A stretch of 64,000 bases of DNA, from positions 184,225 through 248,224 of the forward strand of contig NZ_LMMM01000007.1 of the NCBI RefSeq assembly GCF_001422245.1, read 5' to 3'. Both the position numbers and the translations under genes were made by a program. This stretch comes from Rhizobium sp. Leaf262 (GTDB lineage: Bacteria > Pseudomonadota > Alphaproteobacteria > Rhizobiales > Rhizobiaceae). Below, in pieces: positions 19,708 through 28,872 of this stretch. A model generated the notes under the pieces. It had not been told where the DNA came from. It saw only the letters and a list, made by a program, of their open reading frames with translations, and made no database searches. Position 1 is the stretch's first letter. Every line of letters begins with the position of its first letter.

Positions 19708-20796
19708 ATGCGTGATCCTTACTCTATTCTCGGCGTGCAAAAAGATGCCGGATCGGACGAAATCAAGGCGGCCTGGCGTTCACAGGCAAAGGCCGTTCAC
19801 CCTGATCAGAACCGCAACGACCCGGACGCGACCGCCCGTTTCGCCGAAATAGGCCAGGCCTACGATCTGTTGAAAGACCCCAAGAAACGTGGTCTTTACG
19901 ATCAGGCGCGGCGTGCTGCGGAAGGCAAAAAGCGTGAGCAGACCATCATGCAGCAGCGCGAGGCCGCCAAACAGGCAGCGGAACGCGCCAAGGCTGCAGA
20001 CAAGCTGATGGAAGAACTGGCAAAAGCCCAGGCCCGCACCGCAAAGCCGGAAGCTGCCGCAGCATCAGCGGATTCAGCAAAGCCGGAATCGGCCGAAGAC
20101 ATGCTGGAACGTATCTTCGGCGCCGACGCGAAGGCCAAGGTGGCAGAATCGCAAGCCGAGACCTCCGAAAGCACGACCGAGGAAAGCGCTGCACAGCGCA
20201 AGGAAAAAGCGGAAGCCTCGGCAGCGCAGGCCACCAGCTTCTTCGCAGCAATCCTGCGCAAAATTCGCGGTACGGCAGCGACGCCTGAAAAGGCGCCTGA
20301 CATCACAGCCGAAGCCACGGTCAGCGTGTCCGACCTTCTCGACAAGAAGTGGGTGACGCTCAACATGCCGGAAGACCGGGAGGTTCGCTTTCAGCTCGAG
20401 CCCGGCATGAGCGATGGCCACGTCGTTCGCCTCAAGGGTCAGGGATTGAAACTGCCGGAAGCCAGCCGCGGTGATCTCGTCGTCACATTGCTCGTCTCCC
20501 GCGACGGTCCTTTTTCCGTCAGGAATTTCGACATCCACACCACGCTCCCCATTTCGCTGGCAGATGCGGTGCTGGGCTGCGAGGCCGCCGTTCAGTCACC
20601 ATTCGGCGAGCTGAAAGTAACGGTCCCTGCATGGTCCGGTTCGGATCGCGCCATTCGCGTCGAAGGCAAAGGCCTTGAGGACGGGCTTGGCGGCAACGGT
20701 GATCTCGTCGTGGAACTGCGCATCGTTCTGTTGGACACCCCCGATGCGAAAGTCATGGACCTCATGCGTCACATGCGCGAAGGGCTTTATCTGTAA
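19708..20796 (+). CDS. DnaJ-type co-chaperone without zinc finger (CbpA-like layout)
   Basis: The 362-residue protein has an N-terminal J domain (about 1-70) with the HPDQN motif needed to stimulate DnaK. A linker of about 110 residues, rich in Ala, Glu and Lys, replaces the Gly/Phe region. The C-terminal substrate-binding domain (about 190-355) shows the two-barrel DnaJ pattern (GDLVVTLLVSRDGPFSVRNFDIHTTLPISLADAVLG). There are no zinc-finger cysteines. I prefer the ATG at 19708; a GTG at 19699 adds three residues. Confidence 0.88.
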   Translation: MRDPYSILGVQKDAGSDEIKAAWRSQAKAVHPDQNRNDPDATARFAEIGQAYDLLKDPKKRGLYDQARRAAEGKKREQTIMQQREAAKQAAERAKAADKLMEELAKAQARTAKPEAAAASADSAKPESAEDMLERIFGADAKAKVAESQAETSESTTEESAAQRKEKAEASAAQATSFFAAILRKIRGTAATPEKAPDITAEATVSVSDLLDKKWVTLNMPEDREVRFQLEPGMSDGHVVRLKGQGLKLPEASRGDLVVTLLVSRDGPFSVRNFDIHTTLPISLADAVLGCEAAVQSPFGELKVTVPAWSGSDRAIRVEGKGLEDGLGGNGDLVVELRIVLLDTPDAKVMDLMRHMREGLYL

Positions 20797-20946
20797 GTTT
20801 GCGCACCAGTCTTGACGGCCGCTGTGGAAAGCCGTGAACAAAGCACTCTTTGTTACGTTCCCTAACGGGAGATGATCCCGGTCCTGCTTGAACCGGCCTT
20901 CGGCCTATGCCATAGGCAAGTTCGATTTAAGTATAGGGAGCATCCA

Positions 20947-21765
20947 ATGGCTCAGACATCCGGCCTCATGGCTGGCAAACGCGGCCTCATCATGGGCGTC
21001 GCAAACAATCGCTCCATCGCATGGGGTATCGCCAAGGCATGTGCGGATGCTGGCGCTGAACTGGCATTCACATGGCAGGGCGATGCGCTGAAGAAGCGCG
21101 TTGAACCACTGGCGCAGGACCTTGGCGCCTTTATGGCCGGCCATTGCGACGTCACGGATCTAACAACGATCGACGCTGTTTTTGCCAATATCGAGGCGCA
21201 TTGGGGCAAGATCGATTTCGTCGTTCACGCCATCGCCTTCTCGGACAAGGACGAATTGACCGGTCGCTATCTCGATACCAGCCGCGACAACTTCAATCGC
21301 ACGATGGACATTTCGGTCTACTCGCTTGCGGCTGTTGCCAAGCGCGCAGAACCGGTCATGAATGATGGCGGCGCCTTGTTGACGCTGACCTATTATGGCG
21401 CGGAAAAGGTCATGCCGAACTACAACGTCATGGGCGTTGCAAAGGCAGCGTTGGAAGCGAGCGTTCGTTATCTGGCGGTAGATCTGGGCAATCGCGGCAT
21501 TCGCGTCAACGCCGTGTCGGCTGGCCCGATCAAGACGCTTGCTGCCTCCGGCATTGGTGATTTCCGCTATATTCTCAAGTGGAACGAATACAATGCGCCG
21601 CTGAAGCGCACTGTCTCCATCGAGGAAGTCGGCAAGTCCGCGCTCTATCTTCTGTCCGATCTGTCCACCGGTGTGACGGGTGAAGTTCACCACGTCGATT
21701 CCGGTTACCACACGATCGGCATGAAAGCGGTGGACGCACCGGACATCTCCGTCGTAAAAGACTGA
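20947..21765 (+). CDS. fabI: Enoyl-[acyl-carrier-protein] reductase, NADH-dependent
   Basis: The 272-residue protein reduces enoyl-ACP in each round of fatty acid synthesis. It is a divergent SDR enzyme: the cofactor site is GVANNRSIAWGIA and the catalytic pair is Tyr-x6-Lys seen in TYYGAEKVMPNYNVMGVAKAAL. The product-binding segment AGPIKTLAASGI is typical of FabI. The ATG at 20947 has AGGGAG upstream; a longer frame from 20872 is not supported. It is followed by a strong hairpin. Confidence 0.95.
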   Translation: MAQTSGLMAGKRGLIMGVANNRSIAWGIAKACADAGAELAFTWQGDALKKRVEPLAQDLGAFMAGHCDVTDLTTIDAVFANIEAHWGKIDFVVHAIAFSDKDELTGRYLDTSRDNFNRTMDISVYSLAAVAKRAEPVMNDGGALLTLTYYGAEKVMPNYNVMGVAKAALEASVRYLAVDLGNRGIRVNAVSAGPIKTLAASGIGDFRYILKWNEYNAPLKRTVSIEEVGKSALYLLSDLSTGVTGEVHHVDSGYHTIGMKAVDAPDISVVKD

Positions 21766-21772
21766 AATTCTG

Positions 21773-21811
21773 CATGTCGCGCAAAAGTGTAAAGCACTCT
21801 TGCGCGACATG
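21773..21811 (+). repeat. Hairpin repeat after fabI
   Basis: A 17-base stem with one mismatch surrounds a TAAAG loop, with outer arms CATGTCGCGCAA and TTGCGCGACATG. I recognise the arm sequence (catgtcgcgcaaaag) as a common rhizobial intergenic repeat. It starts eight bases after the fabI stop and may also end its transcript. Confidence 0.6.
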
Positions 21812-21914
21812 TGCGATCAACGCCCAGAGGCCGTAACGCGATGCGATCCCGGCCCTACGCCTGAAGACGACGCCGACGTTTCGCGACGCGACGCAGTCGA
21901 TCCTAACGGACTGA

Positions 21915-22541
21915 ATGAACGGGAGTGCCGCTTTGCTGGTCTATGTTATCCGTCACGGACAAACAGACTGGAATGCGATCCGCAGGCTTCAGGGCCAAAA
22001 AGACATTCCCCTCAATGATTTCGGTCGAACACAGGCTGTCGCGAACGGGCACGCCCTCGCTGCCATTCTCGGACCAACAGCGCTTGACTTCGATTATGTC
22101 GCCAGCCCGCTTGGGCGCACGCGCGAAACCATGGAATTGCTGCGCGGTGCCATGGGGCTAGACCCGGCTGCATACCGCACCGACGCACGCCTGGTCGAAG
22201 TCTCCTTCGGCGACTGGGAAGGCCATACGCTTCCCGAACTCAAGCGAGAACATCCCGAAAAGGTCAGAGCCCGCAAGGCTGCAAAATGGGATTTCATTCC
22301 ACCAGGCGAGGACGCCGAAAGCTATGAGATACTCTCCTGGCGGATCGGCGCGTGGCTGACATCAGTCGATCGCCAGACAGTTTGCGTCTGCCACGGTGGC
22401 GTCATTCGCTCCATTTTCCGGCTCGTAACCGGCATGGAAAAGGACGAAGCCGCAGACATTCCTATCCCGCAGGACAGAATATTAAGGGTGGAAACCGAAA
22501 GGCGCACTGCCGAATGGGTCGAGGCGACGCTCGAAGCCTGA
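21915..22541 (+). CDS. Histidine phosphatase family protein (phosphoglycerate mutase-like)
   Basis: The 208-residue protein carries the phosphohistidine motif VIRHGQTDWN and the second histidine in VCHGGVIRS, with an acid in SFGDWEGHT. It should be a cofactor-independent-of-2,3-BPG phosphatase or mutase; the substrate is unknown. Two starts compete: the ATG at 21915, which has no ribosome site, and a TTG at 21933 with GGGAG six bases before it. The second would give LLVYVIRHG, closer to family N-termini. Confidence 0.85.
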   Translation: MNGSAALLVYVIRHGQTDWNAIRRLQGQKDIPLNDFGRTQAVANGHALAAILGPTALDFDYVASPLGRTRETMELLRGAMGLDPAAYRTDARLVEVSFGDWEGHTLPELKREHPEKVRARKAAKWDFIPPGEDAESYEILSWRIGAWLTSVDRQTVCVCHGGVIRSIFRLVTGMEKDEAADIPIPQDRILRVETERRTAEWVEATLEA

Positions 22542-22547
22542 GACGTC

Positions 22548-22808
22548 CTACTGGATGACTTCCAGGTCGTCCACGACGCGCTTGCCATCGACCTCGGTGT
22601 AGAAAACAACAACCTTCACACCGGCCTGTAGTCCGTCGAAATTGAATTCTTCAGGCACCTTGTAGCTCTTGCCATCAGCCAATGTGATGGTGAGGCCCTT
22701 CACATCCACCTTGCTGATGGTCGATTCGACGTCAACGCTTTGCGAAAACGCGTTGAACGGAGCAAACAGACTTGCTGTGGCCATAAGTGCGGCAATCATC
22801 AAACGCAT
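22548..22808 (-). CDS. DUF1344 family small secreted protein
   Basis: The 86-residue protein has a signal peptide (MRLMIAALMATASLFAPFNAFSQ, cut at about 22) and a short domain, VESTISKVDVKGLTITLADGK then a GVKVVVFYTEVDGKRV strand, that matches the rhizobial DUF1344 pattern. Function is unknown. I chose the ATG at 22808 because signal-peptide hydrophobicity begins there; the frame to 22898 has no ribosome site. It ends seven bases from the convergent phosphatase gene. Confidence 0.8.
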   Translation of the reverse strand: MRLMIAALMATASLFAPFNAFSQSVDVESTISKVDVKGLTITLADGKSYKVPEEFNFDGLQAGVKVVVFYTEVDGKRVVDDLEVIQ

Positions 22809-23102
22809 CGCTATAGCTTTCTTAAGGCTGCTGAAAAACTTGATATGCGACAAGATTTGCCTCCCGAATGTGGCGGAATTCGCCCGCAAGCATGACATTT
22901 TCGGTATAATTGATGAACGGATTTTAACTTTTAATCAAGCCTTTAGGCAACGTTTCATTCAATGGAACGCTAAAATGAAGCGCCGTTTCCCAAGTTGTTA
23001 AATTAGACCGAAATGAAACACCCGATATAGTTTTGGATTCAGAATATATTGTATTTTGCGCTGTATAGCAGAGCAAAATGCGATATTTCGAAGGATTATT
23101 AC

Positions 23103-26100
23103 GTGAGTGTTTTGGCTGATATTGGGGCACGCCTTAACGAAATCATAAAACGAAGGATTGTTGCAGCGCTTCTGGCTCTTGCCATGGCGGGCATCATGTT
23201 CACCGCCTTCAATCTGGTCGATCATCGCAGCGCCGCCTCATTGCGCGAAGATCTCGAAACGCATGCGCAATACGCCCTCGATCTTTTGCACGATAGTCTT
23301 GTCATGCGGCTGAGCAGCGATGTCACGACGCTGACATCGCTGGGGCACTACGCGACCCTTTCTCCGGACACGTCGCCAAGCCTTGACAAGATTGCCGATT
23401 ACCAGTTGCAGCAGTCCCATCACTTCATTGCCATCGGTTTCGCAAAGGATTTCCAGCTCCACAAACTCTACACGTCCCAAACCGCATCCGGCTTTCCCAC
23501 GGAGCAGCTGGATACGATGCTGAACGAGCGGCTGGCAAAGCTGGCCGCCTTGCCCCAGGAACAGCGCCTGCCGGAAACCCAGATATTCGAAGCTGCGGAA
23601 GGTGGCACCATTCTTGTCATCGTCACCGTACCGCCCGCAGCCGTGGCCAGTGGCGAAAAGGACGATCTGGTGATGGCGGTCGTCGATCGACGCAAGCTTC
23701 TTCAGGGGATCGGCTACGACACGCTGTCGCCGTTAGACAGCACGTCCAACGATATCCGCTTTGAAATCCGCGATACCGTCACCAATGAAATCGTCAGCAG
23801 CGTGATCGAGCCGCTGCATGAAGACCCGCTCGTCAAGGCCGTGGACTTGCCCGGTTCGCGATGGGAAATCCGCGCGACACCTGCGTCGGGCTGGAATGCA
23901 GTAAAGCCCTATTATCAATCGCTTCGCACGATGCTTGCTATTGCCGGCATATCGATGCTCCTGCCCATCATCGTGGCGGCATTGCTGCTGTCGGAGCGAA
24001 ACCGGAACATCAAGACGCTGCGTTCGCGAGAGGCCAAGCTGCTGGAACTCTCGCAACGGTTCAAGCTCGCCATCGATTCCTCCAGTATCGGCATTTGGGA
24101 AATCGAAAACGATACCTCGCGCTGTTACCTGGACGAACGCGCATCGAGCCTCCACGGCTTTCCGATGCTGGAACAGAACATGCTGCTGACCGACTGGTTG
24201 ACGGCGCTGGTTGTCGAAGACCGCTCGAAGGCTGCGCGGTTCTTCTTCAATTGTTCCTCGAGACAGCAGACATCGTCCGAAGTTTACCGCATACCCGCAG
24301 CCGACGGCACGGTTCGTTATCTGCGTTCCGCTGGCTCGAGCTATACCAAACCGGATGGCAGCCACCAGACCACAGGCATATTGTGGGACGTGACGGCAGA
24401 CATGATCATGGCGCAGCGGCTTCGCGAGGCCAAGGATACGAGCGACATCAAGAATGCCGAGCTGGAGCTTGCGCTGCAGGAGCTGTCCAGCCGAGAACAC
24501 GAGCTCGAAGAGACGTCCGGTCGCCTTAGACTGGCTCTCGAAGCATATCATTGCGGCATCTGGGAATCGGCATTCGACTACTCCAACGCGATCTGGGACA
24601 ATCGCATGTGCGAACTTTATGGCTTGCCGCCTCAGGACAACCGCCATGTGACGCGCGACGAATACCTCTCCTGCCTGCACCCGGAGGAACGGCCCATCGC
24701 CTTTGGAAACGGCCTGCGCCGCGATGACGATTCCGACCGCAACACGACCCAGCGTGTGCTTTTGCCGGATGGCTCCGTGCGCTACATCAAGGCCGTTGGT
24801 CGCGTGCACAACAGGCGCGACGGTACAAAACGGATCGTGGGCATCGCGTTCGACGTCACCGCGGATGTCCTGCTTTCGGAGCAGCTGAAAAACGCCAAGG
24901 ACGAGGCGGAAGCCAAGAATGCCGAGCTGGAGCACGCCAAGACCCGTATCGAACACAACGCCCTGCATGATCCCCTCACCGGTCTTGCAAACCGCCGCAA
25001 GCTGGACCGGGAACTGGACGCGCTGTCAGTGCCGCTATCTGGCGAGCGCAAGCGTTTTGCCATTCTTCATCTGGATCTCGACCGTTTCAAGCAGATCAAC
25101 GATACGCTGGGGCACGCCGCAGGCGACGCGGTGCTGATCCATGCGGCAAAGATTTTGACGCGAACAGTGCGGGCCGGCGACATCGTGGCGCGTATCGGCG
25201 GCGATGAATTCGTGATCCTCATGCCTTTGGCCGACAGGGACAATATCAAGTCGATCGCAACGAAGATCATTTCCGCCTTCAGTCATCCCTTCGACTTCGA
25301 GGGCTTTATCTGCCGGTGCGGTGTCTCCATCGGCATTGCATTCGATGAGGCAGGAACGGGCGATGCCCGCCGCACGCTCATCAACGCCGACCTGGCGCTC
25401 TACCGGGCCAAGGCCACGGGGCGTAACCGTTACGAATTCTTCACTCAGAACCTGCAAGCGGAAATCGTCAGCCATAAACGCACAGCCGACGAAATCCTTG
25501 CGGGGCTTGAGCGGGGAGAGTTCGAGGCGTGGTATCAGCCGCAATTTTCCGCGACCACCCATGCCTTGACCGGCGTGGAAGCCTTGGTGCGCTGGCGTCA
25601 TCCCGTCAGGGGCATTCTGACCCCCGACAAGTTCCTCAAAATTGCCGAGGAGCTCAACGTCGTTTCGACCATTGACCATGTGGTGCTTCAGCATGCTTTG
25701 CAGGACCAGGAAATATGGCGTCTCAAGGGCATCGACGTTCCGCGCGTCTCCGTCAACGTCTCCGTTCGCCGCCTGCACGACGACAACCTCATCGAAAGTC
25801 TCAAGCAACTGCCGATCAAGCCCGGTCAAATGACCTTCGAACTGGTGGAGTCAATTTTTCTCGACGAGAACGAAGATATCGCCGCCAACAATATCGAACG
25901 TATCAAGGCGCTGGGCATCGACATCGAAATCGACGACTTCGGAACAGGCCATACGTCGATCATCAGCCTGTTGCGCCTCAAACCGAAGCGGCTGAAGATC
26001 GACCGGCAGCTGGTCATGCCAATTCTCACCTCGCCGCAGGAACGGTCCCTCGTGCGCTCGATTATCGATATTGCCAAGTCTCTCGGCGTCGAGACGATTG

Positions 26101-26246
26101 CAGAAGGTGTCGAAACGAAAGAACATGCTGCGCTGCTGCGGCAGCTGGGCTGCGATATCGTTCAGGGCTATGCGTTCGCCAAGCCGCTTTCGCCAGCGGA
26201 CTTCTCCGAATTTGCCGGGGCTGAACAGTGGCGCAAGGTCTCTTGA
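23103..26246 (+). CDS. PAS-GGDEF-EAL sensor (cyclic-di-GMP cyclase/phosphodiesterase)
   Basis: The 1047-residue membrane protein has a helix at about 18-38, a periplasmic sensor domain of about 230 residues, a second helix at about 275-297, two PAS-like domains (about 320-440 and 470-590), GGDEF (GGDEF at 699-703) and EAL (EAL at 826-828). The cyclase motif is exact and an RxxD I-site (RAGD) stands five residues before it. Phosphodiesterase residues are intact (EALVRW, VNVS, FELVES, DDFGTG, LKID, EGVE, QGY). Both activities are therefore possible. I chose GTG at 23103 with GAAGGA upstream; the TTG at 23049 has none. It is divergent from DUF1344. Confidence 0.92.
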   Translation: MSVLADIGARLNEIIKRRIVAALLALAMAGIMFTAFNLVDHRSAASLREDLETHAQYALDLLHDSLVMRLSSDVTTLTSLGHYATLSPDTSPSLDKIADYQLQQSHHFIAIGFAKDFQLHKLYTSQTASGFPTEQLDTMLNERLAKLAALPQEQRLPETQIFEAAEGGTILVIVTVPPAAVASGEKDDLVMAVVDRRKLLQGIGYDTLSPLDSTSNDIRFEIRDTVTNEIVSSVIEPLHEDPLVKAVDLPGSRWEIRATPASGWNAVKPYYQSLRTMLAIAGISMLLPIIVAALLLSERNRNIKTLRSREAKLLELSQRFKLAIDSSSIGIWEIENDTSRCYLDERASSLHGFPMLEQNMLLTDWLTALVVEDRSKAARFFFNCSSRQQTSSEVYRIPAADGTVRYLRSAGSSYTKPDGSHQTTGILWDVTADMIMAQRLREAKDTSDIKNAELELALQELSSREHELEETSGRLRLALEAYHCGIWESAFDYSNAIWDNRMCELYGLPPQDNRHVTRDEYLSCLHPEERPIAFGNGLRRDDDSDRNTTQRVLLPDGSVRYIKAVGRVHNRRDGTKRIVGIAFDVTADVLLSEQLKNAKDEAEAKNAELEHAKTRIEHNALHDPLTGLANRRKLDRELDALSVPLSGERKRFAILHLDLDRFKQINDTLGHAAGDAVLIHAAKILTRTVRAGDIVARIGGDEFVILMPLADRDNIKSIATKIISAFSHPFDFEGFICRCGVSIGIAFDEAGTGDARRTLINADLALYRAKATGRNRYEFFTQNLQAEIVSHKRTADEILAGLERGEFEAWYQPQFSATTHALTGVEALVRWRHPVRGILTPDKFLKIAEELNVVSTIDHVVLQHALQDQEIWRLKGIDVPRVSVNVSVRRLHDDNLIESLKQLPIKPGQMTFELVESIFLDENEDIAANNIERIKALGIDIEIDDFGTGHTSIISLLRLKPKRLKIDRQLVMPILTSPQERSLVRSIIDIAKSLGVETIAEGVETKEHAALLRQLGCDIVQGYAFAKPLSPADFSEFAGAEQWRKVS

Positions 26247-26438
26247 TGGAATAGGGGCGCCTTTACAGCTCTCAACTGGTCTTACGGCTGCGGGCGAAAC
26301 ATGTTCGCGCAAAGGCCTCGTGGCGCGAACCGAAGCGGCAAAAGAAAGGCTTTTGCCTTCCCGGCTTTTTACACTATGAAAAAGCCTGTTTCTGAAAACG
26401 CGTTTCGCCAGTGGAACGCCGCTGCTCGGTTTGATCAC

Positions 26439-27536
26439 ATGTCGCATAACACCTTCGGTTATCTCTTCCGCGTTTCCACCTGGGGCGAAAGCCACGGCCC
26501 GGCACTGGGCTGTGTGATTGACGGCTGCCCTCCGGGCATCCGCTTCACGCTTTCCGAGGTGCAGGCGTGGATGGACAAGCGCAAGCCCGGCCAGAACCGC
26601 TTCGTGACCCAGCGGCGCGAAGACGATATCGTCAAGGTTCTCTCCGGCGTGATGATGGATGAGGACGGCGAGACGATGATCACGACCGGCACGCCGGTGT
26701 CGATGATGATCGAAAACACCGACCAGCGCTCCAAGGATTATGGCGAGATCGCCAGAAGTTTCCGCCCCGGCCATGCGGACTTTACCTATGATCTTAAATA
26801 CGGCATTCGCGATTATCGCGGCGGCGGTCGCTCGTCTGCGCGCGAAACCGCTGCGCGCGTGGCTGCCGGGGCGCTGGCCCGCAAGGTGGTGCCGAGCCTC
26901 GACGTGCGCGGCGCGCTGGTGCAGATCGGCAAGCACAAGATCAACCGCGCCAACTGGGATTGGAATCAGGTCGATCAGAACCCCTTCTTCTGCCCGGATG
27001 CGGCGATGGTGCCGGTGTGGGAAGAATATCTCGATGGCATCCGCAAGGCTGGATCTTCCATCGGTGCCGTGGTGGAAGTCGTGGCTGAGGGTGTCCCCGC
27101 CGGTATCGGTGCGCCGATCTATGCCAAGCTCGATCAGGATATCGCCTCCAACCTCATGTCCATCAATGCCGTCAAGGGCGTGGAAATCGGCGAGGGTTTC
27201 GCCTCTGCCGAACTGACCGGCGAGGAAAATGCCGATGAAATGCGGATGGGCAATGACGGCAAGCCGCTTTTCCTGTCCAACCATGCGGGCGGCATTCTGG
27301 GCGGCATCGCCACCGGTCAGCCGGTCGTTGCGCGCTTTGCCATCAAGCCGACATCGTCCATTCTGACAGAGCGTCAATCCATCGATGCCGATGGCAACAA
27401 TGTCGATGTGCGTACCAAGGGTCGCCACGATCCGTGTGTCGGCATCCGTGCCGTACCGATTGGCGAAGCCATGGTGGCCTGCACGGTTGCCGACCATTAT
27501 CTCAGAGACCGCGGCCAGACCGGGCGTTTGAAATAG
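26439..27536 (+). CDS. aroC: Chorismate synthase
   Basis: The 365-residue protein makes chorismate, the last shared step of aromatic biosynthesis, using reduced FMN. Family segments are [40 protein letters not shown] and [15 protein letters not shown] chose the ATG at 26439, which gives the usual N-terminus; the frame opens at 26301 but has no ribosome site. It lies nine bases before ribB. Confidence 0.97.
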   Translation: MSHNTFGYLFRVSTWGESHGPALGCVIDGCPPGIRFTLSEVQAWMDKRKPGQNRFVTQRREDDIVKVLSGVMMDEDGETMITTGTPVSMMIENTDQRSKDYGEIARSFRPGHADFTYDLKYGIRDYRGGGRSSARETAARVAAGALARKVVPSLDVRGALVQIGKHKINRANWDWNQVDQNPFFCPDAAMVPVWEEYLDGIRKAGSSIGAVVEVVAEGVPAGIGAPIYAKLDQDIASNLMSINAVKGVEIGEGFASAELTGEENADEMRMGNDGKPLFLSNHAGGILGGIATGQPVVARFAIKPTSSILTERQSIDADGNNVDVRTKGRHDPCVGIRAVPIGEAMVACTVADHYLRDRGQTGRLK

Positions 27537-27545
27537 GAACCTAGC

Positions 27546-28646
27546 ATGGCATATGATCAGAAGCGTGTCGTTGAAGCTATCCGTGCCTTCGAGGCTGGTG
27601 AAATCGTCGTGGTCATGGATGACGACGACCGCGAAAACGAAGGCGATCTCATCGTTGCCGCCGTGCACTGCACCCCGGAAAAGATGGCCTTCATCGTGCG
27701 CCACACCTCCGGCATCGTCTGCGCCCCCATGCCGCGTGAAGAGGCGAAACGCCTCAACCTCAATGCCATGGTTGCGGAAAACGACAGCGCGCATACGACA
27801 GCCTTTACCGTTTCGGTGGACTTCAAACACGGCACGACGACCGGCATTTCCGCCAGCGACCGCAACGTGACGGTTCGCAATCTGGCCAACCCCAATGCGG
27901 GTGCTGCCGATTTCACCCGCCCCGGCCATATTTTCCCTCTGATATCCCGCGAAGGCGGCGTGCTCATGCGCTCCGGTCACACGGAAGCGGCGGTCGATCT
28001 GTGCAAACTCGCAGGCCTGCCACTCATCGGCGTCATCAGCGAGCTGGTGAACGACGACGGCACTGTGATGCGCGGCCCGCAGGTTTCCGCCTTTGCAGAG
28101 ACCCATGGCATGAAACAGGTGTCTGTGGCCGATCTCATCGCCTATCGCCAACGCAAGGAAACGCTTGTCGAAAAGGAATCGGAGTTCACGCTCGACACGC
28201 CTTTCGGCCCCGCCAAAGCACAGACCTATTCCCTGCCTTGGGACCCGATGCAGCATATGGCCGTGATTTTCGGCGATATCCGCGACGGCGTCGATATTCC
28301 CGTGCGCCTGCACCCGGAAAACGTGGCCGACGATATCTTCGGCAAGAAACAGCCCGTGCAGCACTACATGGAGAAGATCGCAGCCGAAGGCCGTGGCGTC
28401 ATCATCTACCTGCGCGAAGGCTCTGTTGGTGTCGGCCAGGTGGCCGGACGTCGCAAGTCCCGCGACCCCGATGAGGCCCACGCACAGGCCCGCTCGCGGG
28501 ACGACGAATGGCTGGAAATCGGCCTTGGCGCACAAATCCTGAAAGAGCTTGGTATAAGCTCCATCAAGCTTCTCACCTCCCGCGAACGCCACTATGTCGG
28601 GCTAGAGGGTTTTGGCATTCAGATCAGCTCGACGGATATTGGGTGA
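27546..28646 (+). CDS. ribB: 3,4-dihydroxy-2-butanone 4-phosphate synthase with decayed GTP cyclohydrolase II domain
   Basis: The 366-residue protein has an N-terminal DHBP synthase domain (about 1-205) that makes the four-carbon unit of riboflavin. Catalytic residues are in DDDDRENEGDL, HTSG and RSGHTEAAVDL. The C-terminal half (about 210-366) is laid out like GTP cyclohydrolase II, but the zinc cysteines and the RVHS-type motif are missing: the matching segment is VRLHPENVADDIFGKK. It is the RibBX type, in which the second domain has no RibA activity. It follows aroC closely. Confidence 0.93.
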   Translation: MAYDQKRVVEAIRAFEAGEIVVVMDDDDRENEGDLIVAAVHCTPEKMAFIVRHTSGIVCAPMPREEAKRLNLNAMVAENDSAHTTAFTVSVDFKHGTTTGISASDRNVTVRNLANPNAGAADFTRPGHIFPLISREGGVLMRSGHTEAAVDLCKLAGLPLIGVISELVNDDGTVMRGPQVSAFAETHGMKQVSVADLIAYRQRKETLVEKESEFTLDTPFGPAKAQTYSLPWDPMQHMAVIFGDIRDGVDIPVRLHPENVADDIFGKKQPVQHYMEKIAAEGRGVIIYLREGSVGVGQVAGRRKSRDPDEAHAQARSRDDEWLEIGLGAQILKELGISSIKLLTSRERHYVGLEGFGIQISSTDIG

Positions 28647-28719
28647 CGAATGCTTCCGTCATTCTCTTTTTCGAAGGGGAGAGCGGTCTGAGCTGACGCG
28701 CAGGAAATACATCTACCTC

Positions 28720-28833
28720 AGTCATCCCGCACTTGATGCGGGATTCAGCCGACGCGCGTCCGCGCGTCGAGAATAGCCTTTTCAGCCCAAAGACTTGAGC
28801 TGGCTAGACCCCGCATCAAGTGCTGGGTGACGG
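28720..28833. repeat. Intergenic mosaic element, RIME1-like (copy 1)
   Basis: Inverted ends (28721-28742 and 28810-28831, 22 bases with two mismatches) start GTCATCCCGCACTTGATGCG and enclose a central part of about 67 bases. Size and ends match rhizobial RIME-type elements. It lies between the convergent ribB and YcaQ-type genes. Confidence 0.7.
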
Positions 28834-28872
28834 ACGCGAAAACCTTTGCGGATCACCCGACCCACTGCCCTT

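Noticed and set aside
25851..28592. 913-codon open frame on the minus strand across the EAL domain, aroC and ribB
   Set aside because: It runs antisense through three clear genes, which are well matched to families on the plus strand. Long antisense frames are common in GC-rich DNA and this one has no family likeness or ribosome site.
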